NCBI RefSeq assembly: GCF_018390575.1
Contig: NZ_JAHBCJ010000003.1
Location: forward strand, 186,001 to 250,000
Reading direction: 5' to 3'
DNA from: Bhargavaea massiliensis
Lineage (GTDB): Bacteria; Bacillota; Bacilli; Bacillales_A; Planococcaceae
Length of the DNA stretch: 64,000 bases
Positions 18,123 to 26,136 of the stretch are shown piece after piece. The translations under genes and the position numbers were made by a program. The stretch's first letter is position 1, and the number at the start of each line of letters is the position of its first letter. The notes beneath the pieces were generated by a model. That model saw nothing but the letters and a program-made list of their open reading frames with translations, was not told the DNA's origin and made no database searches.

Positions 18123-18843
18123 TGTTGTCATTGTTACTGGTGCAGGCGGCGGAATCGGAAGTGCAACAGTCAAACTTTTCCTTGCGGAAGGGGCCAAAGT
18201 GGTCGCTGCTGACTGGAATGAAGTAGTGTTGGAGCAGTTGGCCAACAATCTTCAACATCAGGCCAATCTTATTTGTATGACTGTGGATGTAAGTAAAAGA
18301 GAGAGTGTTCAGCAACTGATCCGACAAACCTGTGAGGCATTCGGCAAAGTGGATGTTCTGATTAACAATGCCGGCATCACGAACGACGCTATGCTGAAAA
18401 ACATGACAACTGAACAATTCGAATCTGTCATTCAAGTGAATCTAACAGGTGTCTTTAATAGTACGCAGGAGGCAGCGACTCACATGGTCGGGCAGGGGCA
18501 TGGGAAAATCATCAATACAACTTCTGTCAGCGGAGTGTATGGAAACGTTGGGCAAACCAACTACGCCGCAGCTAAAGCAGGTGTGATTGGTATGACAAAA
18601 ACATGGGCCAAGGAACTTGGTCGAAAAAACATCAATGTCAATGCTGTGGCCCCCGGCTTCATCGAAACCCCAATGGTCAAAAAGATGCCGGACCATATCA
18701 TTACAAGAATGGAAAGTACCATCCCTCTCGGACGTCTCGGCCAGCCGGAAGACATCGCCAAAGCTTACTTATTTCTAGCGTCGGACGACGCAAATTATAT
18801 TAATGGTCATGTTCTTCATGTGGACGGGGCGATTTTGATGTAG
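18097..18843 (+). CDS. FabG-like short-chain dehydrogenase, last gene of the acyl-CoA operon
   Basis: The 248-residue SDR has GAGGGIG, NNAGIT, the Ser in INTTSVSG, and YAAAK. It overlaps the ligase end by 26 bp. ATG 18097 with GGAGAG upstream is preferred; 18079 and 18106 are alternatives. It is probably a 3-oxoacyl reductase or hydroxyacyl dehydrogenase. It is the second SDR of the operon, so the substrate may carry an extra hydroxyl or keto group. Confidence 0.85.
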   Translation: MVNMRLKGNVVIVTGAGGGIGSATVKLFLAEGAKVVAADWNEVVLEQLANNLQHQANLICMTVDVSKRESVQQLIRQTCEAFGKVDVLINNAGITNDAMLKNMTTEQFESVIQVNLTGVFNSTQEAATHMVGQGHGKIINTTSVSGVYGNVGQTNYAAAKAGVIGMTKTWAKELGRKNINVNAVAPGFIETPMVKKMPDHIITRMESTIPLGRLGQPEDIAKAYLFLASDDANYINGHVLHVDGAILM

Positions 18844-19110
18844 GTGATTAGGGAGTTGCGGAATAAAAACAGCCCAAGACCTTACACAGAACTGCTTTTA
18901 ATCCAAGAACACCGTGTGACTAAAAATTAAGAAGCAGGCAGGTTAATTATAGATTTCGAGGGTCTATTCTGTATTGGTGTAATTGAAAATTATCCCGAAG
19001 AGCAAGTGAGACCAATTGGTGTGTAACAACCAGTTACTAGCCCATACGTGATTGGCAGCAATTGGTATCCGCTGAACCGTAGAGGGTAAGCACTTAGCTA
19101 ACCAAAACTC

Positions 19111-19155
19111 AATCGCCCCTATGCAGCCAAAGCCGCATAGGGGCGATTCTCATTC
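19111..19155. terminator. Long hairpin terminator in the 18844-19257 region
   Basis: AATCGCCCCTATGC pairs perfectly with GCATAGGGGCGATT around a 10-nt loop. It may serve the operon ending at 18843 or the relic at 19170. The stretch 18844-19110 has no convincing gene. Confidence 0.65.
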
Positions 19156-19169
19156 TCATTCAAATCCCA

Positions 19170-19235
19170 TTAATTCACCGAAAGCTTATCCCCCGAAGGC
19201 GTAATCAGTACCTTCTGCCCATTCAAACTTGAACG
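19170..19235 (-). pseudogene. Relic: last codons of an MFS transporter-like gene
   Basis: Read on the minus strand the last 21 codons end KVLITPSGDKLSVN before TAA. The intact MFS gene at 53270-54607 ends LKVTPSGKQLNY, and its stop is likewise followed by a terminator. The region therefore looks like the 3' scar of a deleted paralogue. The similarity is short, so confidence is limited. Confidence 0.4.
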
Positions 19236-19241
19236 GGAAGA

Positions 19242-19304
19242 TTTCAATTGAAAATAATTTCACTACCAGTGAAATTTATCATTGACTTTACTTTCTGTGT
19301 GAAA
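19242..19304. promoter_or_regulatory. Cluster of three TTTCA...TGAAA-type operators
   Basis: TTTCAATTGAAA (19242-19253), the perfect dyad TTTCACTACCAGTGAAA (19258-19274) and TTTCTGTGTGAAA (19292-19304) lie side by side. The last fills the spacer of the promoter at 19282, so repression is the natural reading. The XRE-cupin gene closing the operon is the likely source of the repressor. Confidence 0.65.
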
Positions 19305-19310
19305 TAATAT
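19282..19310 (+). promoter_or_regulatory. Strong sigma-A promoter of the first TRAP operon
   Basis: TTGACT and TAATAT are separated by exactly 17 bp, 55 bp before the DctP start codon. Confidence 0.8.
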
Positions 19311-19364
19311 TCAGTCTAATAGGGGAATGAAAATTCCGACTAAAAATCAAAAGGGGGCTGTTGG

Positions 19365-20444
19365 ATGAGAAAGAAGGTAGGGGGACTTCTTTTTTTGGTT
19401 GTTATTTTGCTTTTGGGGGCATGCCAATCCTATCAGACGATTCCGGAGGGGGAAGCCAGAGTTTACAAGTGGAGGATGGTCACTCACCAGATTCCAGGCA
19501 CAGCAAGGTATGAAGGAACGGTCGTCCCGTTCGTCGAAGCGGTGAAGGATATTACAGGGGGACGCCTGGTTATCGAGCCGTTCGGTGCCAATGTCCTTTT
19601 TCCGAATGACGAGACGTTCGATATGGTGAAAAACGGCGTGGTTGAACTGGCGGCCATTTACACAGGTTTCTGGACAGGAAAGGATCCGGTATTCGCGCTT
19701 GGGGGAGGCACCATCCCCGGAGATCCGATTGCGAGCTTCGATGAACACTTCTATCGCTCTGATCAGCTTCAGCCGATCATTGATAAGGCTTATGAGAAGC
19801 ATGGCATCAAAAATTTGGGGGCTTTCGACTATGCCCCTGAAGAAATCCTCATGTCAAAAGTGCCTATTCGTTCTCTCGAGGATTTCAAAGGGAAAAACAT
19901 CCGGGCTGCAGGCGTTGCGAGCTTATATTATGGAAAACTTGGTGCCTCTGCAATTTCGTTGTCAGCGCCAGAGATCTATACAGGTCTGCAACTCGGCACG
20001 GTTGACGCGGCAGAGTTCAATGACTATCTCGTCAACGGCGAGATGGGACTGGACGAGGTCACAAAATATGTGGTGGATCCGGCACTACATGTTGGCCCAA
20101 GCACAGACAAAGAATTGATTGTAAATCCGAAGGCATGGGACGAACTCCCAGATGACCTGAAGGCGGCGCTGTATGTCGCTCGTGATAAAGTACGGTACGA
20201 ATCGGCGATTGCATACGGCGTGGAAAGTCGGAAGGCCATGAAAGAGTGGGAGGAAAACACGGATATCGAGTTCATCCAACTTCCCGAGGAAGATGTCGAG
20301 GAGATGCGCCGGCTCGGTTTTGAACTGCTTAATGATTATAAGGAAAAAAGTGATTTGAGCAGGGAGTATGTTGAAGAGTATGCGAAGGTTCTCGCGGAAT
20401 TGGGATACACGGAAGAAGCGAAGATCTTGGGCTATGGGGAATAA
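19365..20444 (+). CDS. TRAP transporter solute-binding lipoprotein (DctP family)
   Basis: The 359-residue product has a lipoprotein signal with lipobox LLGAC at about 18-22, so it is anchored on the outer face of the membrane. The body matches DctP-type binding proteins: IRAAGVASLYYGKLGASAISLSAPEIYTGLQLGTVDAAE is the carboxylate-binding region, although the usual conserved Arg contact lies in a modified context. ATG follows AAAGGGGG. The neighbouring permeases complete the transporter. The substrate is probably an organic acid processed by the DapA-like enzyme. Confidence 0.88.
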   Translation: MRKKVGGLLFLVVILLLGACQSYQTIPEGEARVYKWRMVTHQIPGTARYEGTVVPFVEAVKDITGGRLVIEPFGANVLFPNDETFDMVKNGVVELAAIYTGFWTGKDPVFALGGGTIPGDPIASFDEHFYRSDQLQPIIDKAYEKHGIKNLGAFDYAPEEILMSKVPIRSLEDFKGKNIRAAGVASLYYGKLGASAISLSAPEIYTGLQLGTVDAAEFNDYLVNGEMGLDEVTKYVVDPALHVGPSTDKELIVNPKAWDELPDDLKAALYVARDKVRYESAIAYGVESRKAMKEWEENTDIEFIQLPEEDVEEMRRLGFELLNDYKEKSDLSREYVEEYAKVLAELGYTEEAKILGYGE

Positions 20445-20456
20445 GGCGGTGATGGG

Positions 20457-20954
20457 ATGAACGTGATATTAAAAGGAATCGAGACTTTGTCAGCGATTAT
20501 GGGAAAACTGGCCGGGTTCTTGATGATTCCCTTGACACTGGTCATCGTCTACACCGTCATTCTGCGGAGATTCTTCTCAAATGCCCCTGATTGGGGATTC
20601 GAAGTTCCGATTTTCCTGTTTGGGATGATGATCTTGCTTTCAGGAGCCGATACGTTGCGGATTAAGGGGCATATTGCAGTCGATATCATCCAGAAGTATG
20701 TATCTGACCAATGGGGGCGGATCTTGATCACTTTCGGGCTTTTGATTGTCTTGTTTGTAAGCGCATTCTTGGTGTTTAAGGGAATAGATTCAGCAATTGA
20801 ATCGACGAAAATCATGGAACGGTCTTCTCATCAGAGTTCATTTAATCCTCAGATCTGGTGGTTTAAATGGTTTATCCCCATCGGGGGCCTGCTGCTCTGG
20901 CTTCAGGCATGGGTGGAGATCTATAAAGTTTGGCGCGGAGGTGATGCAAGATGA
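20457..20954 (+). CDS. TRAP transporter small permease (DctQ)
   Basis: The 165-residue protein has four membrane segments and the DctQ pattern (RRFFSNAPDWGFEVPIFLFG, ADTLRIKGHIAVD). It lies 12 bp after the binding protein, and its stop overlaps the DctM start (ATGA). It forms the membrane complex with DctM. Confidence 0.88.
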   Translation: MNVILKGIETLSAIMGKLAGFLMIPLTLVIVYTVILRRFFSNAPDWGFEVPIFLFGMMILLSGADTLRIKGHIAVDIIQKYVSDQWGRILITFGLLIVLFVSAFLVFKGIDSAIESTKIMERSSHQSSFNPQIWWFKWFIPIGGLLLWLQAWVEIYKVWRGGDAR

Positions 20955-22270
20955 CAATCATCTTCGAATACGCGCCGATTGCCATGTTCGTTCTGCTGCT
21001 GCTTCTTTTGTTCCTGGGTGTACCCATCGCTTTTGCCTTAGCATCAACCGGAATTTTGTTTGCACTGATGATGTGGGGGATCGACAGTACGGCACTGCTC
21101 ACAAGTGCCACTTGGGGAATTATGAACAACTTCACGCTCATCGCCATTCCATTGTTCATCCTCATGTCAGTGCTGCTTGAAAAGACGAATATTATCTCTG
21201 AGCTTTTTGACGCCGTGTATAAATGGTCTGGAGGTTTGCGCGGTGGCCTTGCCATCACAGCCATTGTAGTCGGCGCCATTATCGGAGCAATCTCCGGCGT
21301 TGTTGCGGCAGGTGTAATCGGGCTCGGTCTGATTGCGCTTCCTCAGATGATGCGATACAAGTACAACGAGACGCTGAGCCTCGGATCGATCATGGCCGGC
21401 GGGACACTCGGCCAGCTGATCCCTCCGAGCCTGAACATGGTCGTTTACGGTGCCATCACAGGTGTTTCGGTTTCCAGTTTGTTTGCAGGCGGCCTCAGTT
21501 CCGGAATTTTGCTGATCCTGCTGTTCATTGCGTATATTCTCTTTCAGGCCTACCGGAAAGACGATGTGGCACCGGCTCTTGCAAAAAAGGACCGCGCTAC
21601 AACCGAGGAAAAGTTTGCTTCGCTAAAATCCATCATCTTGCCGATGCTTCTTATCATCCTCGTGCTCGGCTCCATTTTCACGGGAGCAGCAACTCCGACC
21701 GAAGGAGCGGCAGTAGGAGTACTGGGAACGGTCATCATCGGTGTCATCTCCAGGCGACTGAACTGGACGAAGATGAAAGAATCCATCTATGAATCCATGA
21801 AGATGACGGGGATGGTCGGCTGGATTTTAATTGGTGCAGCAGTGTTTAGTGCGGTCTTCTCCGGAGTAGGGGGCAATCAATTTGTTTCCGAGATGGCAGC
21901 CAATGCACCCGGGGGCAAATGGGGGATTCTCTTCTTCGCTCTTGCCTTCATCATCATGCTGGGGATGTTCCTGGAAACAATGGCGCTTATCATGCTCGCC
22001 ACACCGATCATTACACCGGTCGTCGTCAATGCCGGATTCGATCCGCTCTGGTGGGCAATTATTTTCATGGTCGTTCTGCAAATGGCATTCCTGACGCCAC
22101 CGTTCGGCTTTGCGATCTTCTACTTGAAGAGCGCGGTTGGCGAGAAAGTCAGCATCGGCAAGATCTACCGGGCAACTGTGCCGTTCATTATTATTCAGCT
22201 GATTGCAGCCATTCTGCTGATCGCTTTCCCGCAGTTGGCAACATGGCTTCCTGAATTGCTAAGTAAATAA
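20951..22270 (+). CDS. TRAP transporter large permease (DctM)
   Basis: The 439-residue protein has about 12 membrane segments and DctM signatures (LFLGVPIAFALA, AIPLFILMS, GGTLGQLIPPSLNMVVYG, TPPFGFAIFYLK). It is the sodium-coupled transport subunit. Confidence 0.9.
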   Translation: MTIIFEYAPIAMFVLLLLLLFLGVPIAFALASTGILFALMMWGIDSTALLTSATWGIMNNFTLIAIPLFILMSVLLEKTNIISELFDAVYKWSGGLRGGLAITAIVVGAIIGAISGVVAAGVIGLGLIALPQMMRYKYNETLSLGSIMAGGTLGQLIPPSLNMVVYGAITGVSVSSLFAGGLSSGILLILLFIAYILFQAYRKDDVAPALAKKDRATTEEKFASLKSIILPMLLIILVLGSIFTGAATPTEGAAVGVLGTVIIGVISRRLNWTKMKESIYESMKMTGMVGWILIGAAVFSAVFSGVGGNQFVSEMAANAPGGKWGILFFALAFIIMLGMFLETMALIMLATPIITPVVVNAGFDPLWWAIIFMVVLQMAFLTPPFGFAIFYLKSAVGEKVSIGKIYRATVPFIIIQLIAAILLIAFPQLATWLPELLSK

Positions 22271-22290
22271 TTTCAATGGGGGTTTTAAAA

Positions 22291-23190
22291 ATGAAAGAAT
22301 TCAAGGGAGTTTATCCAGTGCTCGTTACACCAATGAACGAGGATGAAAGCATTAACTGGGAAGGCTTTGCAAAGAACATCGAGTATTACATCGGAGAAGG
22401 GGTTGATGGTCTTGCCATCAACGGCAGTACAGGAGAGTTTGTCAGTTTGACGAAGGAAGAACGGTTTAAAGCAGTGGAAGTTGCTGTCGAGCAAGTGAAT
22501 GGCCGCCTGCCGCTTATTGTCGGTGCAGCGGCTGAAACAACGGCTGATGCGATTGAATACACCCGCCAGGCTGAAGAAGCGGGTGCAGATGGCGCATTGC
22601 TGATCAACTCTTACTATGCTCATCCGAAAGAAGAAGAAATCTACGAACACTTCAAGGCAGTTGCCGAAGCAGTCTCCTTCCCGGTCATGATCTACAACAA
22701 TCCGTTTACGAGTGGAGTGGACATCTCTGTTGAAACCATTCTTCAGGTCGGAAGAGATGTGAGCAACATTACTCATATTAAAGAATCAAGCGGGGAAATC
22801 CGGAAAGTCCGCGATATTTCACGGGAAGGCAAAGGGTTCATCAAGACGTTCTGCGGAGCGGACGATATGGTGCTGGAATCATTCTTAGTTGGATCAGTCG
22901 GCTGGATTTCAGTGGCCGGCAACATCGCCCCCCGAACAGCAAAAGAGTTATTCGACGCCTTCGAAGCGGGGAATCTGGACAGGGCGTGGGAAGTCTATGA
23001 CCGATTGTTGCCGCTCTGTAACTTCCTTGAGGGTTCGGGCAAATATGTACAAGTCGCAAAGCGTGCCATGGAACTTAAGGGACTTGCTGGAGGGCCACCA
23101 CGAAAACCGCGGCAAGGTCTCACCAGCGAGGAAGAAGAAACACTGATGAAGCACATGCAGGAACTTGGTGAACTAACGGTTCCTCAATAA
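22291..23190 (+). CDS. Dihydrodipicolinate synthase / N-acetylneuraminate lyase family enzyme
   Basis: The 299-residue TIM-barrel protein has the DapA-family catalytic set: NGSTGEF, Tyr in MIYNNPF and the Schiff-base Lys in ITHIKESSGEIRK. ATG 22291 is preferred because GGGGG lies 8 nt upstream; an ATG at 22276 lies upstream of that site. Linkage to a TRAP transporter and a cupin regulator suggests a catabolic aldolase or dehydratase for a sugar acid or hydroxyproline-type compound, rather than lysine synthesis. The substrate is not determined. Confidence 0.85.
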   Translation: MKEFKGVYPVLVTPMNEDESINWEGFAKNIEYYIGEGVDGLAINGSTGEFVSLTKEERFKAVEVAVEQVNGRLPLIVGAAAETTADAIEYTRQAEEAGADGALLINSYYAHPKEEEIYEHFKAVAEAVSFPVMIYNNPFTSGVDISVETILQVGRDVSNITHIKESSGEIRKVRDISREGKGFIKTFCGADDMVLESFLVGSVGWISVAGNIAPRTAKELFDAFEAGNLDRAWEVYDRLLPLCNFLEGSGKYVQVAKRAMELKGLAGGPPRKPRQGLTSEEEETLMKHMQELGELTVPQ

Positions 23191-23198
23191 GTGACAGG

Positions 23199-23229
23199 AT
23201 CCCGGAGTGTAAATACACTCCGGGATTTG
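23199..23229. terminator. Hairpin terminator of the TRAP-aldolase operon
   Basis: A 12-13-bp stem (ATCCCGGAGTGT and its complement) with a tiny loop follows the stop by 9 bp. The T tail is poor. Confidence 0.6.
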
Positions 23230-23305
23230 CATGAGGACAAAATTTAGAAACGTGATGATAGAATAGTTTTAAAAGCAGCGGATAATGAATCAGGAGTGAG
23301 GAGTC

Positions 23306-23842
23306 ATGGATAACCAAATCGGGGAAGAATTCAAGCGGATTCGCAAAGAAAGAAAAATGACTTTGCGGGAACTAAGTGACCAAAGCGGACTGTCTGTGAG
23401 CTTCCTTTCGCAAGTCGAACGTGGAATCAGCACCGTCACATTTACCTCGCTCCGTAAAATCGCCGAAGCCCTTGGTGTGAGTGTTAATTTCTTCTTCGAA
23501 CATGAAGAAGAATCTCCGATAAAAAAGAGGTCTTTGAAAAAAAGCGCTGACCAACCAAACTTTACTTACACCAGCCTAATGGGAGACCTTGACCAACCAA
23601 AATTCACACCCGCCAGAATCGAGCTTAAAGCAGGTGAATCCCATACCGCACCCTACTCCCACCAAGGTGAGGAGTTTGTATATGTGCTGGAGGGGGAGCT
23701 GAAAGTGACGCTAGAAGGGTACGAAGAAACCCTTTATCCGCATGAATCCCTTCACATCGACTCGACGAAAGCGCACACGTGGTATAACGAGACGGACAAG
23801 CCGGTTGTGTTGTTGGTAGTGAGTACGAATGTGAATGATTGA
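23306..23842 (+). CDS. XRE-family regulator with C-terminal cupin domain
   Basis: The 178-residue protein has an N-terminal HTH (about 5-60, LRELSDQSGLSVSFLSQVERG) and a cupin domain (about 100-175, GEEFVYVLEGELKVTL and PHESLHIDSTKAHTWYN). HTH-cupin proteins commonly sense a small metabolite and control linked catabolic genes. It is the best candidate for binding the TTTCAC dyads at 19242-19304. It has its own start behind AGGAGTGAGGAG and is separated from the aldolase by a hairpin. Confidence 0.88.
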   Translation: MDNQIGEEFKRIRKERKMTLRELSDQSGLSVSFLSQVERGISTVTFTSLRKIAEALGVSVNFFFEHEEESPIKKRSLKKSADQPNFTYTSLMGDLDQPKFTPARIELKAGESHTAPYSHQGEEFVYVLEGELKVTLEGYEETLYPHESLHIDSTKAHTWYNETDKPVVLLVVSTNVND

Positions 23843-23925
23843 GGCTGGTTTAACTGTTAAAGAAGTAAGTCCCGGCGGAGATTGGCCTTTTTTTGAAATA
23901 TGAACGGGAGGCTGGGTCATATTAA

Positions 23926-24059
23926 ATGTCGGAAGTCGGAATCCTGATCTTGCGTTCCAATATCCCGGTCAGTTTCTTGGACCTGGTCGTCATCTTTATC
24001 CAGCGTACGGTGATCATGCTGCCGATTATTGTGGTCATTGCGCTCTGTTTGTGTTTTGA
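23926..24059 (+). pseudogene. Relic of a second yjiH gene (3' end only)
   Basis: The sequence reads MSEVGILILRSNIPVSFLD and continues like the last 45 codons of the intact gene at 6828-8195, with a one-base deletion near the end. Similarity continues through the stop, the terminator and the paired GAGTGGTTACC repeats up to about 24165. Nothing of the first 410 codons remains. This is the scar of a deleted or incompletely duplicated copy. Confidence 0.85.
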
Positions 24060-24078
24060 ATAGTGGGGAGTGGAGAAC

Positions 24079-24103
24079 AAGCAGTCGGAGCGGCTGCTTT
24101 TTT
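24079..24103 (+). terminator. Terminator retained with the yjiH relic
   Basis: AGCAGTC/GGCTGCT with loop GGAGC and a T run; it aligns with the terminator at 8215. Confidence 0.75.
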
Positions 24104-24123
24104 GTGTTTGGAGAATTGTTTAT

Positions 24124-24165
24124 GAGTGGTTACCTCTCGGGGGTGAGTGATTACCCGGGATCTCA
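24124..24165 (+). repeat. Two-unit 21-bp micro-repeat, GAGTGGTTACC type
   Basis: Heads GAGTGGTTACC (24124) and GAGTGATTACC (24145) are 21 bp apart, downstream of the yjiH-relic terminator, as at 8307. Confidence 0.85.
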
Positions 24166-24199
24166 ATCTCTGAATCTTGATCCCTGTTGTGAGAGTTTT

Positions 24200-24228
24200 T
24201 TGACTTTAGAATACGCTTGGTGTACGGT
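24200..24228 (+). promoter_or_regulatory. Possible sigma-A promoter for the amidase pair
   Basis: TTGACT and TACGGT are separated by 17 bp, about 140 bp before the TTG start at 24366. Confidence 0.4.
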
Positions 24229-24365
24229 TGAATAGGTTTTTAAATATTCTAATTTATCTATCTGCTCTATTTAACTTCTTGTATTACCGGCGAAGGGAGG
24301 CTCGCGGCTTTCTCGTATTAACTAAACGTTGCCATCAATTCTTGACCAAAAGGAGAGGATTCAGG

Positions 24366-24548
24366 TTGACGGTTTCAATTCGTGAGAAGTTAGAGGAAAA
24401 GGGATTAGCTGTGGTCGATGAGCATTTACCGGTTCTGCAGGTCCGTTGGGATGCCATTCAGAATCTGAAAGCACAGATTGACAGTGCCAATCTGGATGAT
24501 GCGGACATCAGTCTTGTGAACATTCCGGGGGGTGACCACATTGAATGA
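24366..24548 (+). CDS. Small protein translationally coupled to amidase
   Basis: The 60-residue product starts at TTG behind AAAGGAGAG; longer in-frame readings lack a ribosome binding site. It overlaps the amidase start by 17 bp. It is acidic, apparently helical, and ends VNIPGGDHIE. Small GatC- or AtzG-like subunits are known to stabilise amidases, so a partner role is plausible, but I see no clear homology to either. Confidence 0.6.
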   Translation: MTVSIREKLEEKGLAVVDEHLPVLQVRWDAIQNLKAQIDSANLDDADISLVNIPGGDHIE

Positions 24549-25962
24549 AGAACTCATTAAAAAGCCGGTCGAGGAACTTGCACCTCTTATCCAAAACAGA
24601 GAAGTCTCTTCTCTTGAACTGACAAAAGCAGTGATCGACCATGCAGAATCCTTAAACGAGAAAGTAAATGCTTATGTAAGCTTCCGCCGTGATGAAGCAG
24701 AAAAAGAGGCAGAGCAAGCTGACCGGGAGATTGCGTCCGGCGAGTACAAAGGAATGTACCATGGCATCCCGATGGCTGTGAAGGATAACATCTATCTCAA
24801 AGACGAAGTCACGACCATGTCCTCAAAAATCCATGGAGAGTTCGTCTCTGACTACGATGCGACTGTCATCACGAAAATGAGAGACGCAGGGATTGTCTTC
24901 ACGGGCAAGCTGAACATGCATGAATACGCATGGGGCATCACAAACAACAGTCCTCACTTCGGTGCAGTCCGGAATCCTTGGAATCTCGATAAAATTCCGG
25001 GAGGGTCCAGCGGCGGTTCGGGAGCCGGAGTCGCGGCCGACATGACAACGGCGACGCTCGGCACGGACACGGCGGGATCTATCCGGATTCCGTCCTCTTC
25101 CTGCGGAATCGTGGGCCTCAAGCCGACGTATGGCCGCGTCAGCAAGTACGGTGTCTTCCCGCTTGCATGGTCACTGGACCACGTCGGACCGATGACCAAA
25201 ACGGTCAAGGATGCAGCCGGGCTTCTTGAGGTCATCGCCGGCTATGACGCCAACGATCCTACTTCGGTCAATGTCCCGACAGATCATTACACATCAAAAC
25301 TCACCGGAGAGGTAAAGGGCCTCCGAATTGGTATCTGTGAGGAGTACTACTTCAAGAATGTAGACTCAGGAATTGAGGAGCAGGTGAGAAAAGCGATCAA
25401 GACGCTGGAGGATATGGGTGCAGAAGTGGAGCCAGTCAGCATACCGGCGTTGCAGTACGCGGAATATGCGGAACTCGTGACTTCCCTCTCCGAAGCGACA
25501 ACGATCCATCACCGCAACCTGATCAAGCGTCCGGATGACTTTGGAAGTGACATCCGTCTCCTCTTTGAATTGGGAGAACTCTTCTCGGCCGTCGACTACC
25601 TGCAGGCACAGCAACTGCGCCGCCAGCTGAAGCAAGACTTCCAGAGAGCCTTTGAAAAGGTGGATGTCCTCCTGGCCCCGACGCTCCCAGTGATGTCTCC
25701 TGACATCGGGAGTGATTTCGCAGATTTGAACGGAAACCAAGTCGATCTTATCGATAACTTCATCCGATTCATGGGACCTTGCAACCTGGCAGGACTGCCA
25801 GCCATGACCGTCCCATGCGGACTAAAAGATGGAATGCCGGTCGGACTGCAGATTATCGGTCCAGCCTTTAGCGAGAGCGTCATCCTGAATACAGGTTATG
25901 CATTTGAACAGACCAACCCGCTGCAAGGGAAGAGAGCGGGGCTGACGAGTTCGGTTACTTAA
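24532..25962 (+). CDS. Amidase signature family hydrolase
   Basis: The 476-residue enzyme has the complete Ser-cisSer-Lys triad of the amidase signature family: Lys in MAVKDNI, GGSSGGSGAG, and the nucleophile in GTDTAGSIRIPSSSCG. It resembles GatA, but no GatB or GatC genes are present, so it is a stand-alone amide hydrolase. A second amidase lies at 59035. The substrate is unknown; the TRAP and aminotransferase neighbours suggest nitrogenous carboxylic acids. Confidence 0.88.
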   Translation: MTTLNEELIKKPVEELAPLIQNREVSSLELTKAVIDHAESLNEKVNAYVSFRRDEAEKEAEQADREIASGEYKGMYHGIPMAVKDNIYLKDEVTTMSSKIHGEFVSDYDATVITKMRDAGIVFTGKLNMHEYAWGITNNSPHFGAVRNPWNLDKIPGGSSGGSGAGVAADMTTATLGTDTAGSIRIPSSSCGIVGLKPTYGRVSKYGVFPLAWSLDHVGPMTKTVKDAAGLLEVIAGYDANDPTSVNVPTDHYTSKLTGEVKGLRIGICEEYYFKNVDSGIEEQVRKAIKTLEDMGAEVEPVSIPALQYAEYAELVTSLSEATTIHHRNLIKRPDDFGSDIRLLFELGELFSAVDYLQAQQLRRQLKQDFQRAFEKVDVLLAPTLPVMSPDIGSDFADLNGNQVDLIDNFIRFMGPCNLAGLPAMTVPCGLKDGMPVGLQIIGPAFSESVILNTGYAFEQTNPLQGKRAGLTSSVT

Positions 25963-26027
25963 GTGGATCAAAAAGAAGGGCGAGTGGACTGTAAGGGGAT
26001 GCGGAGGATTAAGCTAGTGGGATTGGT

Positions 26028-26069
26028 GAGTGGTTACCCCTGCATTGCGAGTGGTTACCAAATTCGCCT
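26028..26069 (+). repeat. Two-unit 21-bp micro-repeat, GAGTGGTTACC type
   Basis: Two perfect GAGTGGTTACC heads begin at 26028 and 26049, between the amidase and the coat-like gene. Confidence 0.85.
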
Positions 26070-26136
26070 TACCTCCAATAACCAAACCCCCCCTCCCTGA
26101 ATAAGATGAGGGGAGGTTCAGGGAGGGGGATTGAAG

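Noticed and set aside
18844..19110. A riboswitch or T-box leader before the TRAP operon
   Set aside because: I could find neither a T-box sequence nor a known aptamer core; the hairpin at 19111 is better explained as a terminator.
22291..23190. Lysine-biosynthetic dapA
   Set aside because: The family motifs fit, but the gene sits in a TRAP operon with an XRE-cupin regulator, away from other lysine genes; a catabolic relative is more likely.
24532..25962. gatA of the Glu-tRNA(Gln) amidotransferase
   Set aside because: No gatB or gatC accompanies it; the upstream small protein does not show GatC features.
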